Of a stretch of DNA of 64,000 nucleotides, positions 10,740 to 19,644 are shown one piece after another. The notes below the pieces were generated by a model. It was not told where the DNA came from. It did no database searches and saw nothing but the letters and a program-made list of their open reading frames with translations. The stretch's first letter is position 1, and every line of letters begins with the position of its first letter. This DNA comes from Thiocapsa sp. KS1 (lineage in GTDB: Bacteria; Pseudomonadota; Gammaproteobacteria; Chromatiales; Chromatiaceae): NCBI RefSeq assembly GCF_001499735.1, contig NZ_LN848257.1:3524409-3588408 (forward strand), read 5' to 3'. The translations under genes and the position numbers were made by a program.

Positions 10740-11408
10740 ATGCTGCGACCGAAGATGATCCTGATCGATGTGGACGGCACGCTGGTGGACAGCGTCCCGG
10801 ATCTGGCCTTTTGCGTCGACGCCATGATGGACCGACTCGGTCGTCCGCCCCACGGGGAAGCGGCCGTGCGTAATTGGGTCGGGAACGGGGTCGAGCGTCT
10901 GGTGCGCCGGGCGTTGATCGGGCAACTGGACGGCGAGCCGGACGAGGCGGATTTCGAGGCGGCGCTCCCGATCTTTCTGGAGCTTTATGCGGACAATACC
11001 TCCAAGCGCTCGGTGCTCTATCCGGGCGTGACCGAGGGCATCGCCTTCATGAAGGGTGCGGGTTACGCCCTAGGGTGCGTGACCAATAAGGCCGCTCAGT
11101 TCACCGAGCCGTTGCTGCGTGATCTCGGGATCCGCGACAATTTCGGCCTGGTGGTGAGTGGTGATACGCTACCGAAAAAGAAGCCGGATCCCATGCCGTT
11201 GCTGCATGCGGCGCAACACTTCGGGGTCGAGCCTGCAGAGGCACTCATGATCGGCGACTCGGTGAGCGACGTGAAGGCGGCGCGTGCCGCCGGCTTCGGG
11301 ATCATCTGCATGAGCTACGGTTACAATCACGGTCAGGATATCCGCGAGGCCAAACCGGACGCGGTGATCGACTCCATGATCGAGCTCAAGCAATTTCTGG
11401 CCGCGTAG
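10740..11408 (+). CDS. gph: Phosphoglycolate phosphatase
   Basis: HAD hydrolase that dephosphorylates 2-phosphoglycolate, the toxic product of RuBisCO oxygenation, so it matters in an autotroph. The protein has 222 residues. Motif I is LIDVDGTLVDS with nucleophile D10, motif III is KKKPDPMPLL, and motif IV is MIGDSVSDVKAA. It belongs to the rpe-gph-trpE group. The stop TAG is part of a REP-like palindrome. Confidence 0.93.
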   Translation: MLRPKMILIDVDGTLVDSVPDLAFCVDAMMDRLGRPPHGEAAVRNWVGNGVERLVRRALIGQLDGEPDEADFEAALPIFLELYADNTSKRSVLYPGVTEGIAFMKGAGYALGCVTNKAAQFTEPLLRDLGIRDNFGLVVSGDTLPKKKPDPMPLLHAAQHFGVEPAEALMIGDSVSDVKAARAAGFGIICMSYGYNHGQDIREAKPDAVIDSMIELKQFLAA

Positions 11409-11439
11409 GATGGGTAGAGCGCAGCGAAACCCATCCTAC
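11405..11439. repeat. REP-like palindrome at the gph stop
   Basis: A single imperfect hairpin. GTAGGATGGGT pairs with ACCCATCCTAC around a loop of about 13 nt containing AGCGCAGCG. The stop codon of gph (TAG, 11406-11408) is inside it. It belongs to the same GTAGG...CCTAC type as the palindromes at 10613, 14188 and 24416. Confidence 0.75.
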
Positions 11440-11500
11440 GGCTGTTGATGTGTGTGGTGACTGCGGCTTACGTTTGGGGTCGCGATTTTGAAGATTGAAC

Positions 11501-11551
11501 ATGAGGCTTCGGACGATGCGAGCGATGAACGGGTGGCGATGGCGAGGTTGA
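11501..11551 (+). promoter_or_regulatory. Possible trp leader peptide
   Basis: A 16-codon open frame ending 45 bp before trpE, with two Trp codons near its end (NGWRWRG). Trp-rich leader peptides govern attenuation upstream of trpE in some gammaproteobacteria, including Pseudomonas. No strong Shine-Dalgarno is seen and no convincing terminator with a T tract follows. Only a weak TCCGA/TCGGA pairing precedes trpE, so this is tentative. Confidence 0.3.
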
Positions 11552-11596
11552 GACTGAGTTCCGACCTGCCCTAATCCCATTTGCTCGGAGACCCCG

Positions 11597-13120
11597 ATGA
11601 CCCCCGCTGCCTTTCGCGCCCTTGCCGACCAGGGCCACAACCGTATTCCGATTCTGCGAGAGGTCCTTGCCGACCTCGACACCCCGCTCAGCGTCTATCT
11701 TAAGCTCGCCGAGGGGCCTTACTCCTACCTGCTCGAATCCGTGCAGGGCGGGGAGAAGTGGGGGCGTTATTCCATTATCGGCCTGCCCTGCCGCACCCTG
11801 CTGCGGGTGAGCGGGCGCGCGATCCGCGTCGAACGTGACGGCGCGGTCATCGAGTCCGTCGAGACGGCGGACCCGCTGGCCTGGATCGACGCCTACCAAA
11901 AGCGCTTCAAGGTTGCCGATCTCGCCTGTCTGCCGCGCTTCACCGGCGGTCTGGTCGGCTATTTCGGCTACGACACCATCCGCTATATCGAGCCGCGTCT
12001 GGCGACCTGCCCCAACCCGGACCAGCTGCAGACGCCGGACATCCTGCTGATGGTCTCCGACGAGGTGGTCGTCTTCGACAATCTCAGCGGGCGGATGTAC
12101 ATCATCCTGAACCTCGATCCGAGCGCCGGGGATACCCTCGAGGCAGGCGAGGCGCGTATCGACGCCCTGTGCGAGCGGATGCGCTGCGGTGCGCCGCGAC
12201 GTTCGGCGGAGCAGGGGCGCACGGTAAGCGAGACCGACTTCGTCTCCGGCTTCACCGAGGACGGCTTCAAGCACGCGGTCGAGCGCATCAAGGACTACAT
12301 CCTGGACGGCGACTGCATGCAGGTCGTCATCTCGCAGCGTCTCTCCATCCCCTTCCAGGCGCCGCCGCTGGATCTATATCGTGCGCTGCGCGGGCTCAAT
12401 CCATCGCCCTACATGTATTTTCTCGATCTGGGCGATTTTCACATCGTCGGCTCCTCGCCCGAGATCCTGACCCGGCTCGAGGACGGCGTGGTCACGGTCC
12501 GTCCGATCGCCGGCACCCGTCGCCGCGGCGAGACCGAGGCGGAAGACCAGGCGCTCGAAGCCGAGCTGCTGGCCGATCCCAAGGAGCTGGCCGAGCATCT
12601 GATGCTGATCGACCTGGGACGCAACGACGCCGGGCGCGTGGCCGAGATCGGCAGCGTGCAGGTGACCGACAAGATGATCGTCGAGCGCTATTCGCACGTG
12701 ATGCACATCGTCTCCAATGTCGTCGGCGATCTGCGCGAGGGCATGAACGCCATCGATGTGCTGCGTGCGACCTTCCCCGCCGGGACCGTCTCCGGGGCAC
12801 CCAAGATCCGTGCGATGGAGATCATCGACGAGCTGGAGCCCGTCAAGCGCGGTATCTATTCGGGCGCGGTCGGCTATCTCTCCTGGAACGGCAACATGGA
12901 CACGGCGATTGCGATCCGCACCGCCGTGATCAAAGACGGCATGCTCCACATCCAGGCCGGCGCCGGCATCGTGGCCGACTCGGTCCCGGACGCCGAATGG
13001 AAGGAGACCATGAGCAAGGGTCGCGCGGTCTTTCGCGCCGTGGCCTTGGCCGAGGCCGGGATCGAGCGGGGTGCCGGACGCGACAGCGACTTCGAGCGCA
13101 TGGAGGCAACGGTCGGATGA
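11597..13120 (+). CDS. trpE: Anthranilate synthase component I
   Basis: Converts chorismate and ammonia to anthranilate, the first committed step of tryptophan synthesis. The protein has 507 residues with an N-terminal regulatory half and the chorismate-binding core. The core shows [26 protein letters not shown] and [11 protein letters not shown]. The N-terminal segment [18 protein letters not shown] fits the feedback Trp site. It overlaps the MNT gene by 4 bp (ATGA). trpG lies 440 bp downstream instead of adjacent. Confidence 0.97.
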   Translation: MTPAAFRALADQGHNRIPILREVLADLDTPLSVYLKLAEGPYSYLLESVQGGEKWGRYSIIGLPCRTLLRVSGRAIRVERDGAVIESVETADPLAWIDAYQKRFKVADLACLPRFTGGLVGYFGYDTIRYIEPRLATCPNPDQLQTPDILLMVSDEVVVFDNLSGRMYIILNLDPSAGDTLEAGEARIDALCERMRCGAPRRSAEQGRTVSETDFVSGFTEDGFKHAVERIKDYILDGDCMQVVISQRLSIPFQAPPLDLYRALRGLNPSPYMYFLDLGDFHIVGSSPEILTRLEDGVVTVRPIAGTRRRGETEAEDQALEAELLADPKELAEHLMLIDLGRNDAGRVAEIGSVQVTDKMIVERYSHVMHIVSNVVGDLREGMNAIDVLRATFPAGTVSGAPKIRAMEIIDELEPVKRGIYSGAVGYLSWNGNMDTAIAIRTAVIKDGMLHIQAGAGIVADSVPDAEWKETMSKGRAVFRAVALAEAGIERGAGRDSDFERMEATVG

Positions 13121-13446
13121 AAGCAAATGTTGAAAGTGCTGCCAGAGGATTCGTCGATCGGTTGCGCGAGCGGTACGACGTCGCCGGTGCCTTGCTCTAT
13201 GGCAGCCGTGCCCGTGGGGATGCCGACGATCTGAGCGACGCCGACCTTGCCGTGCTGCTCGGAGGCCCGCAAGGGAATCGCGCCGATGCGGCGGTCGACA
13301 TGGCAGGCATTGCCTTCGATCTTATGCTTGAGACGGGTATTCTGATCGACGCTCTGCCGATCTGGTTGGAGGAGTGGAAGCATCCGGAGGGGTTCGCGAA
13401 TCCAGGTCTGATCGAGACGATCCGGCGTGACGGGATTCTCGTATGA
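13117..13446 (+). CDS. MNT-type nucleotidyltransferase (MntA-like antitoxin)
   Basis: A small 109-residue minimal nucleotidyltransferase of the DNA polymerase beta fold. The signature [18 protein letters not shown] supplies the GS motif and the metal-binding D-x-D. In MNT-HEPN modules such a protein AMPylates and silences a HEPN RNase partner. The ATG overlaps the trpE stop (ATGA) and its own stop overlaps the next short frame, which looks like the beginning of a HEPN gene. It interrupts the usual trpE/trpG neighbourhood, which suggests acquisition. Confidence 0.82.
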   Translation: MKANVESAARGFVDRLRERYDVAGALLYGSRARGDADDLSDADLAVLLGGPQGNRADAAVDMAGIAFDLMLETGILIDALPIWLEEWKHPEGFANPGLIETIRRDGILV

Positions 13447-13523
13447 CCGCCGATGCCGGCCTTAAAAAGGCACGGCGGGCGCAAGTTGTCGTGATTGGCG
13501 CCGCCGAGCTCGATCGCGGATGA
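13443..13523 (+). pseudogene. Probable remnant of a HEPN toxin gene
   Basis: A 26-codon frame overlapping the MNT stop by 4 bp, exactly where the HEPN partner normally begins. Its start [13 protein letters not shown] resembles the first helix of HEPN proteins. After about 13 residues the similarity ends and a stop follows at 13521. trpG starts 37 bp later. I read it as a truncated toxin gene, but with so few residues it could be chance. Confidence 0.42.
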
Positions 13524-13560
13524 TGGCATTCCCATTTCTGAAGAGTGTGTGGCGTTCATT

Positions 13561-14157
13561 ATGCTGCTGATGATCGACAACTACGACTCCTTCACCTACA
13601 ACCTGGTGCAATACCTGGGCGAGCTGGGTGCGGAGGTGCGCGTGGTGCGCAACGACGAGCTGAGTCTCGACGAGGCGATCGCGCTCGCGCCCGAGCGGAT
13701 CGTGATCTCGCCCGGGCCCTGCACGCCGAACGAGGCCGGGATCTCGGTCCCGCTGATCCAGGCGATGGCCGGGCGCGTGCCGATCCTCGGCGTCTGTCTG
13801 GGGCATCAATCGATCGGCCAGGCGTTCGGCGGACACATCATCAAGGCGCCGAGCGTGATGCACGGCAAGACCTCGGCGATCCATCATACGGACGTTGGCG
13901 TGTTCCACGGATTGGATAACCCCTTCGAGGCGACGCGTTATCACTCGCTGGTGATCGAGCAGGAGACCCTGCCGGATTGTCTGGAGGTGACGGCCTGGAC
14001 CGAGACCGCCGAGGGCGAGCGCGAGGCCATCATGGGCGTGCGCCATCGCGAGCTTGCGGTCGAGGGCGTGCAGTTTCATCCGGAGTCCATTCTGACCCGA
14101 CACGGGCACGACCTCCTCCGCAACTTCTTACTCAATCGCGTCCATCACGACCTATGA
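13561..14157 (+). CDS. trpG: Anthranilate synthase component II (glutamine amidotransferase)
   Basis: Class I glutamine amidotransferase that supplies ammonia to TrpE, and in many bacteria also to PabB. The 198 residues open [20 protein letters not shown]. The oxyanion motif [10 protein letters not shown] and nucleophile C79 in GVCLGHQ are present, with the catalytic His-Glu pair in FHPESI. ATG 13561 is chosen, and the ATG at 13570 is an alternative. About 300 bp with repeats and an AT-rich patch separates it from trpD. Confidence 0.95.
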   Translation: MLLMIDNYDSFTYNLVQYLGELGAEVRVVRNDELSLDEAIALAPERIVISPGPCTPNEAGISVPLIQAMAGRVPILGVCLGHQSIGQAFGGHIIKAPSVMHGKTSAIHHTDVGVFHGLDNPFEATRYHSLVIEQETLPDCLEVTAWTETAEGEREAIMGVRHRELAVEGVQFHPESILTRHGHDLLRNFLLNRVHHDL

Positions 14158-14187
14158 CGTCGGCGGCAATTCAAATGCCGCAGCCCG

Positions 14188-14266
14188 GTAGGGTGGACGA
14201 GCGAGAGCGAAGTCCACCGATTCCTGCGCCGTCGCTGGTGGACTGCGCTGCGTTTGTCCACCCTAC
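14188..14266. repeat. REP/BIME-like double palindrome after trpG
   Basis: Two facing hairpins. The first opens GTAGGGTGGACGAGCGAGAG and closes AAGTCCACC. The second opens GGTGGACTGCGCTGCG and closes TTGTCCACCCTAC. This is a common gammaproteobacterial intergenic palindrome type. A related pair follows the porin gene (24416-24490). Confidence 0.8.
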
Positions 14267-14270
14267 AGCG

Positions 14271-14354
14271 CTACACCGCGTCCATCCCGACTGTTGATGT
14301 CGGCGGCGATGTCGACGCAGCAGTTCTCCAATGGGTTGGTGAGAGGCGGTTTAG
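14271..14354. repeat. Inverted-arm element, degenerate copy
   Basis: An 84-bp segment starting CTACACCGCGTC and ending GAGGCGGTTTAG. Arm pairing is imperfect (about 10 of 12 positions), but length and arm sequence agree with the family. It directly abuts the REP-like palindrome on its left. Confidence 0.5.
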
Positions 14355-14464
14355 GATTCTAAATATTAAAAATAATCACTTAAAACACGCAGCTCCGGCA
14401 GACGAAAGTTGCGATAAGGTCAATTTCACATCAAGATCTCTCATAAACCAAAGAGCGCGTTTTA
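14355..14464 (+). promoter_or_regulatory. AT-rich leader upstream of trpD
   Basis: A strikingly AT-rich stretch in an otherwise high-GC window, including TCTAAATATTAAAAATAATC, immediately before trpD. A weak promoter-like pair TTGCGA, 17 bp, CAAGAT can be drawn near 14410-14440. It may provide a separate promoter for trpDC, or UP-element-like DNA. No other motif is recognised. Confidence 0.35.
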
Positions 14465-15505
14465 ATGGAGATAAAAGAGGCGATCAACCGCTGCCTTGCC
14501 CACCGTGATCTCACCGCCGACGAGATGACGACGGTCATGCGCACCATCATGACCGGCGGGGCGACCCCGGCACAGATCGCCGGCTTTCTGATCGCGCTGC
14601 GCATGAAGGGCGAGGCGGTGCCCGAGATCGCGGCGGCGGCGGGCGTGATGCGCGAGCTGGCGACCGGCGTGGATATCGGCGGGCTCGATCATGTGGTCGA
14701 CATCGTCGGTACCGGCGGCGATTCGTCCGGGACCTTCAACGTCTCGACCACCAGCATGTTCGTCGCGGCGGCGGCCGGTTGTCATGTCGCCAAGCACGGC
14801 AACCGGTCGGTTTCCAGTCGCTCAGGTGCGGCCGACGTGCTCGAAGCGGCCGGCGTACGACTGGATCTGACGTCCGAGCAGGTCGCCCGCTGCGTGCGCG
14901 AGGTCGGTGTCGGCTTCATGTTCGCACCGGGCCACCACAGCGCCATGAAGCACGCGATCGGTCCGCGCAAGGAGTTGGGCGTGCGGACGATATTCAATGT
15001 CTTGGGTCCGCTGACCAATCCGGCCGGCGCGCCCAACCAGGTCCTCGGGGTCTTCAGCGAGGATCTGCTCGAGCCGCTCGCGCTGGTGCTGCAGCGCCTC
15101 GGCAGTCGTCATGTCTTGGTGGTCCATGCCCGCGACGGTTTGGACGAGATCAGCATTGGTGACAGCACCGACGTGGCCGAGCTGAAGGACGGCGTGATCC
15201 ACCGCTACGCCATCCATCCCGAAGACTTCGGCCTCAAGCGTGCGGATCTCGATGCGATCCGCGTCGGGGATCCGGCCGAGAGCCTGGTGATACTGCGCGG
15301 CGTGCTCGCCAACCAGCCGGGGCCGGCACGGGATATCGTTCAGCTCAACGCCGGCGCAGCTATCTATGCCGCCGGCCGAGCCGAGAGTCTCGCCGCCGGA
15401 CTGGCGCGCGCGGACTTCGCAATCTCCAGCGGCGAGGCGCAGCGTCGGCTCGAACGCTTGATCGAGCTGACGGCGAGCTTCGATCGGGCGAAGGGCGGTC
15501 ATTGA
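14465..15505 (+). CDS. trpD: Anthranilate phosphoribosyltransferase
   Basis: Transfers phosphoribose from PRPP to anthranilate. The protein is 346 residues long, the usual length. The PRPP loop [14 protein letters not shown] and the anthranilate and metal-site segment [18 protein letters not shown] are present. The start is the ATG at 14465 after an AT-rich leader. Its stop lies 2 bp before the trpC ATG, so the two genes form a tight pair. Confidence 0.97.
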   Translation: MEIKEAINRCLAHRDLTADEMTTVMRTIMTGGATPAQIAGFLIALRMKGEAVPEIAAAAGVMRELATGVDIGGLDHVVDIVGTGGDSSGTFNVSTTSMFVAAAAGCHVAKHGNRSVSSRSGAADVLEAAGVRLDLTSEQVARCVREVGVGFMFAPGHHSAMKHAIGPRKELGVRTIFNVLGPLTNPAGAPNQVLGVFSEDLLEPLALVLQRLGSRHVLVVHARDGLDEISIGDSTDVAELKDGVIHRYAIHPEDFGLKRADLDAIRVGDPAESLVILRGVLANQPGPARDIVQLNAGAAIYAAGRAESLAAGLARADFAISSGEAQRRLERLIELTASFDRAKGGH

Positions 15506-15507
15506 CG

Positions 15508-16314
15508 ATGAGCGACACGCCCGACATCCTCAAAAAGATTATTCACCGGAAGGTCGAAGAGGTCTCCGCCCGGTCGGCGCGCGTGCCGCTCGATCGACTC
15601 GCTGCAGGCTTACACGAGGCCGATCCGCCACGTGGTTTCGCCGACGCGCTCCGCGCGAAGGTCGATGCCGGCGCCCCCGCGGTGATCTCCGAGATCAAGA
15701 AGGCCAGTCCGAGCAAGGGTGTGCTGCGCCCGGACTTTCGGCCCGCCGAGATCGCGCAGAGCTATGCCCGCAACGGCGCAGCCTGTCTCTCGGTGCTGAC
15801 CGACCGTGATTTCTTCCAGGGGAGCGACGAGGATCTCAAGGCGGCGCGCGCGGCCTGCGTGCTTCCGGTCATCCGCAAGGACTTCATCGTCGACCCCTAT
15901 CAGGTCTACGAGGCCCGTGCCCTGGGTGCGGACTGCATCCTGTTGATCGCCGCCTGTCTGGACGATGCTCGGCTCGCCGAGCTCAATGATTTGGCCCGAC
16001 AGCTAGGGTTGGACGTGCTGGTGGAGGTTCACGACGCGGAAGAGCTGGAACGGGCGCTGGCGGTCCCGGGGCGGCTGATCGGGATCAACAACCGCAATCT
16101 GCGGACCTTCGAGGTAACCCTGGACACGACACTCGGGCTACTCGATCGGGTCCCGAGCGACCGGCTCCTCGTCACCGAGAGCGGCATCCTGACCCCCGAC
16201 GACGTCGGGCGGATGCGCGCAAGCGGTGTGAATGCCTTCCTGGTCGGCGAGGCATTCATGCGGGCCGACGATCCGGGCGAGGAATTGGCGCGGCTGTTCT
16301 TCGGAATGCGTTGA
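15508..16314 (+). CDS. trpC: Indole-3-glycerol phosphate synthase
   Basis: Ring-closing enzyme of tryptophan synthesis. This is a 268-residue monofunctional TIM barrel. The catalytic segments include [16 protein letters not shown] (Lys-Ala-Ser-Pro-Ser), the strand [21 protein letters not shown] and VTESGI. ATG 15508 is chosen over the TTG at 15502, which overlaps the trpD stop. No TrpF domain is fused. Confidence 0.97.
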   Translation: MSDTPDILKKIIHRKVEEVSARSARVPLDRLAAGLHEADPPRGFADALRAKVDAGAPAVISEIKKASPSKGVLRPDFRPAEIAQSYARNGAACLSVLTDRDFFQGSDEDLKAARAACVLPVIRKDFIVDPYQVYEARALGADCILLIAACLDDARLAELNDLARQLGLDVLVEVHDAEELERALAVPGRLIGINNRNLRTFEVTLDTTLGLLDRVPSDRLLVTESGILTPDDVGRMRASGVNAFLVGEAFMRADDPGEELARLFFGMR

Positions 16315-16408
16315 GCGGCGCGATGCATCAGGAGTCGTCGATCGCCGAGCCGACTCCCCCCGGGATAGTCGACTTGCAGTCGACTCTTCGCCCGCCCTGA
16401 CGGGCTCA

Positions 16409-16520
16409 GGTGATTTCCGGGAATTAGCATCCCGTCTTCGCATGCTTGGAAGACCTTGAGGGCTGTGCGTGCGAATAAATTCGCACCTACACGCGGTTAG
16501 CTCTGTTCTCGGAAATCACC
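16409..16520. repeat. Composite palindromic element between trpC and crp
   Basis: Outer inverted repeats GGTGATTTCCGGGAA (16409-16423) and TTCTCGGAAATCACC (16506-16520) enclose an inner hairpin GTGCGAATAAATTCGCAC (16469-16486) followed by CTACA, a known REP-like intergenic motif. A small GCCCG/CGGGC hairpin (16390-16405) lies just before. The site separates convergent trpC and crp and may act as a bidirectional transcription barrier. Confidence 0.6.
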
Positions 16521-16596
16521 CAAACCCGACGATCCCCCATGCGGGCGGAATCGCGTTTGATCCGGCAGCATCCTTCGGCTGGCGGCTGACGCCTCC

Positions 16597-17253
16597 CTAC
16601 CGTGTCCCGAACACCACGATGGTCTTCCCCTTCACGCTGACCAGCCCCTGCTCCTCCAGGCTCTTGAGCACCCGCCCGGCCATCTCGCGCGAGCAGCCGA
16701 CATTGCGGGAGAGCTCCTGTCGGGTGACGCGGATCTGCATCCCGTCGGGATGGGTCATGGCGTCGGGCTGTTTGCAGAGATCCAGCAGGGTACCGGCGAT
16801 GCGGCCGGTCACGTCCAGGAAGGCCAGGTGACCGACCTTGCGGCTGGTCTGGCGCAGGCGCTGGGAGAGTTGGAGTCCGACGCTGTAGAGGAAATCCTTC
16901 GCGTACTCCTTGAGCTCGACATCGAGCAGGCGATCGAGCCGTTGGTAGCTGATCTCCGCGACCTTGCATTTGGTACGGGTGCGGATGATGACGCTGCGTG
17001 TCTTCTGCGGGACGAAGAGGCCCATCTCGCCGATGAACTCGCCCTTGTTGATGTAGGCGAGCAGCAGCTCGCGACGCTCCTCGGGGTCGTCGATCATCGC
17101 CGCGACGGAACCTTCGATGAGATAATAGAGTGTGTCGGCCGCTTCGCCCTGACGGATGAAGTCCACGTTCTTGTCGTAGCTCTTGGCATGACAGTAACGC
17201 AGCAAGGGCTCCAACCAACGGGGATCTTGTTTGGGCGGCGTCAGAATGGTCAT
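16597..17253 (-). CDS. crp: Crp/Vfr-type cAMP receptor transcription regulator
   Basis: CRP-family regulator of 218 residues. It has an N-terminal cyclic-nucleotide domain with GEFIGEMGLFVP and TRSVIIRTRTKCKVAEISY, where the Glu and Arg that contact cAMP in CRP are conserved. It ends in a winged helix with recognition helix TRQELSRNVGCSREMAGRVL. This is close to E. coli CRP and Pseudomonas Vfr. The trpDC-vfr-osmC-speD-coq7 order matches that in Pseudomonas. The start ATG at 17253 fits the family. A longer reading frame upstream would run through osmC. Confidence 0.92.
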   Translation of the reverse strand: MTILTPPKQDPRWLEPLLRYCHAKSYDKNVDFIRQGEAADTLYYLIEGSVAAMIDDPEERRELLLAYINKGEFIGEMGLFVPQKTRSVIIRTRTKCKVAEISYQRLDRLLDVELKEYAKDFLYSVGLQLSQRLRQTSRKVGHLAFLDVTGRIAGTLLDLCKQPDAMTHPDGMQIRVTRQELSRNVGCSREMAGRVLKSLEEQGLVSVKGKTIVVFGTR

Positions 17254-17424
17254 GGATCGCTGTGCCTGTCTGTCCCGGGCTATGGCCTGGATTCTAGGCG
17301 CGCCTGTGTCCCTTGTCGAACACCGACGAAGGCAAGGCGCACGGCCGTCGCATGCCCCCGAGCGCGAGCGCGTTGCGCATCGGGTCTTCTTTTTGTGCGG
17401 GATGAACGACGGCGGAGAGCTCGG

Positions 17425-17874
17425 ATGAAGGCGCGTGTGAAATGGATCGAAGGGGCAGCGATGCTGGGCGAGGCAGGCTCGGGTCATGCCATCGTGATGG
17501 ATGGACCGCCCGATCTGGGGGGGCGCAACATCGGTGTGCGCCCGATGGAGATGCTGCTCATCGGCTTGGGCGGCTGCACCCAGTTCGACGTCCTGCTCAT
17601 CCTGCGCAAGGCGCGCCAGGCGGTGACGGACTGCGTCGTCGAGTTGACGGCCGAGCGCGCGGAGACGGACCCCAAGGTCTTCACGACGATCCATGTCCAT
17701 TTCATCCTGACCGGACGCGGCCTGGATCCGCAACGCGTGGAGCGGGCGATCAAGCTGAGTGCCGAAAAATACTGCTCGGCATCCATCATGCTGGGCGCGA
17801 CCGCGACCGTCACGCACGACTTCGAGATCCGCGACCGCGATGCCGCCCTTGCATCCGTCGAACCGGAACGGTAG
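17425..17874 (+). CDS. OsmC family protein (YhfA-like)
   Basis: A 149-residue OsmC/Ohr-fold protein. The conserved cysteine pair of this fold is visible as GLGGCTQFDV and AEKYCSASIMLGAT, the latter typical of the YhfA branch. Members are thiol peroxidases or remain uncharacterised. It is divergent from crp, as yhfA is in E. coli. The ATG at 17425 has GGAGAG upstream. Confidence 0.9.
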   Translation: MKARVKWIEGAAMLGEAGSGHAIVMDGPPDLGGRNIGVRPMEMLLIGLGGCTQFDVLLILRKARQAVTDCVVELTAERAETDPKVFTTIHVHFILTGRGLDPQRVERAIKLSAEKYCSASIMLGATATVTHDFEIRDRDAALASVEPER

Positions 17875-17910
17875 CGTGCGCGCTCTCGTTGTCCAGGAGG
17901 TCTCACGCCG

Positions 17911-18732
17911 ATGCCCACGACTCTGAAAAAGCTGCGTCTGGAGGGGTTCAACAACCTAACCAAGACACTCAGCTTCAACATCTACGACGTCTGTTACGCG
18001 GACTCGGACGAGCAGCGCGAGGCATATATTCAGTATATCGACGAGGCCTACAATGCCGAGCGTCTGACCGCGATCCTGACGGACGTCGCGGAGATCATCG
18101 GCGCGACCATCCTCAATGTCGCGCACCAGGACTATGACCCGCAGGGCGCCTCGGTCACGATGCTGATCTCGGAGGAGCCGATCGCAGCGGGGCAGATCTC
18201 CAACACCGCCTCGCCCGGCCCCTTGCCCGAGGCCGTGGTCGCCCATCTGGACAAGAGCCACATCACCGTCCACACCTATCCGGAAAGCAATCCCCAGACC
18301 GGGATCAGCACCTTCCGCGCCGATATCGATGTCTCGACCTGCGGGCGGATCTCCCCGCTGCGGGCCTTGAACTATTTGATCCATGCTCTGGAGTCCGACG
18401 TAGTCATCATGGACTACCGGGTGCGCGGCTTCACGCGCGATGTCGGCGGGCGCAAGCATTTCATCGACCACAACATCAGCTCGATCCAGAACTATCTGTC
18501 GCGCGACACCAAGAACCGCTATCAGATGGTCGATGTGAACGTCTACCAGGAGAACCTCTTTCACACCAAGATGGTCATCAAGCACTTCCGGCTCGACGAC
18601 TATCTCTTCTGCGTCGAGGCCAATGATCTCTCGGAACGTGAGCACCAGCGGATTCAGAAGCTGCTGCGCCGCGAGCTGAGCGAGATTTTTTACGGGCGCA
18701 ATCTCGGGCGGAATCTCGAATATCTCGGCTGA
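17911..18732 (+). CDS. speD: S-adenosylmethionine decarboxylase proenzyme (E. coli type)
   Basis: Makes decarboxylated SAM, the aminopropyl donor for spermidine. The 273-residue class 1A proenzyme self-cleaves between Lys115 and Ser116 in [13 protein letters not shown] to give the pyruvoyl cofactor. [20 protein letters not shown] is also conserved. It follows osmC after 36 bp. The stop codon is inside a perfect 26-bp palindrome that separates it from convergent coq7. Confidence 0.96.
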   Translation: MPTTLKKLRLEGFNNLTKTLSFNIYDVCYADSDEQREAYIQYIDEAYNAERLTAILTDVAEIIGATILNVAHQDYDPQGASVTMLISEEPIAAGQISNTASPGPLPEAVVAHLDKSHITVHTYPESNPQTGISTFRADIDVSTCGRISPLRALNYLIHALESDVVIMDYRVRGFTRDVGGRKHFIDHNISSIQNYLSRDTKNRYQMVDVNVYQENLFHTKMVIKHFRLDDYLFCVEANDLSEREHQRIQKLLRRELSEIFYGRNLGRNLEYLG

Positions 18733-18754
18733 ATTCCGCGATCGCGGAATTCAG
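18729..18754. terminator. Perfect 26-bp palindrome between convergent speD and coq7
   Basis: The sequence from CTGAATTCC through GCGATCGC to GGAATTCAG is a perfect 26-bp palindrome. It contains the speD stop codon and lies 6 bp before the coq7 stop. It could act as a bidirectional terminator, although there is no T tract on the plus side. The loopless symmetry is unusual for an RNA hairpin and would also suit a dimeric DNA-binding protein. Confidence 0.55.
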
Positions 18755-18760
18755 TGCGGT

Positions 18761-19405
18761 TTAGACCCAGTAGACCGTGCCTGTCATTACCTTGGACGTC
18801 AGCCGCATCGCCGAACGAATCGGCGCCGGCAGCTCGGCGCCGCCGGCGGCATGGGCAATCTGCGCGTGGTGGACCTCGTCGGCCTTCATCTGCTCGAGGA
18901 TGGTACGCGTCTTCTCGTCGTCGAGCGGGATCTGGGCGAGATGCTCGTCGAGATGGTCCTCGACCTGACGCTCGGTCTCCACGACGAAGCCGAGGCTCCA
19001 TTTGTCGCCGGCCAACCCGGCCGCCGCGCCCATCGCGAAGGAGCCCGCGTACCAGAGCGGGTTCAAGAGACTCTTGCGGTCCCCCAAGTCATCCAGGCGT
19101 GCGGCACACCAGGCGAGATGATCGTTCTCTTCCTTGGCTGAGCGCTCCAGGCGCTTGCGCGTATCCGGCAGCTTGGCGGTCAGCGCCTGACCTTGGTAGA
19201 GGGCCTGGGCGCAGACCTCGCCGGTGTGGTTGATCCGCATCAGGCGGGCGACGTGCCGCCGCTGCTCGTCGGTAAGGTCCGCCTCCGGGATGTCCTCGGC
19301 CGGGTTGGGTCGTTCGGTGGTTTGCGGGCGCCCGAACAGGGTTCTCAGGGCGTGATCGGCGTTGATCAACATCTGGTCGATGGGCGTCAAACGGCGTGTC
19401 GTCAT
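18761..19405 (-). CDS. coq7: 2-nonaprenyl-3-methyl-6-methoxy-1,4-benzoquinol hydroxylase Coq7
   Basis: Di-iron monooxygenase for the C6 hydroxylation in ubiquinone synthesis, replacing UbiF. The 214-residue four-helix protein carries the carboxylate-histidine ligands as GEVCAQALYQ, KEENDHLAWC, VEDHLDEH and KADEVHHAQIA. Its position next to speD and crp matches Pseudomonas. The window also holds ubiH and ubiI, so all three ring hydroxylation steps are covered. Confidence 0.96.
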   Translation of the reverse strand: MTTRRLTPIDQMLINADHALRTLFGRPQTTERPNPAEDIPEADLTDEQRRHVARLMRINHTGEVCAQALYQGQALTAKLPDTRKRLERSAKEENDHLAWCAARLDDLGDRKSLLNPLWYAGSFAMGAAAGLAGDKWSLGFVVETERQVEDHLDEHLAQIPLDDEKTRTILEQMKADEVHHAQIAHAAGGAELPAPIRSAMRLTSKVMTGTVYWV

Positions 19406-19552
19406 GGGTTGCTCCGGTCGAAAGGCGTTGCTTTGCGGTCAGTATCGGGGATTCGGCGCCGCGTGACGAGTATGCGGGCAGCAGGGCTGGCTTCCAGCGC
19501 GTCGCCGTGCATTTAAGTCACGTGTAGGAAATCAGTCGAACATCGAATCCAA

Positions 19553-19627
<75 letters not shown>

Positions 19628-19644
19628 TGCCCAACCTGCGGCCT

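Noticed and set aside
14254..14508. Plus-strand frame of 84 codons across the trpG-trpD gap
   Set aside because: It is built from REP and inverted-arm repeats plus the AT-rich leader and overlaps trpD in another frame.
16750..17874. N-terminal extension of OsmC to 374 codons
   Set aside because: The extension is antisense to crp. The ATG at 17425 with a ribosome-binding site gives a normal-length OsmC protein.
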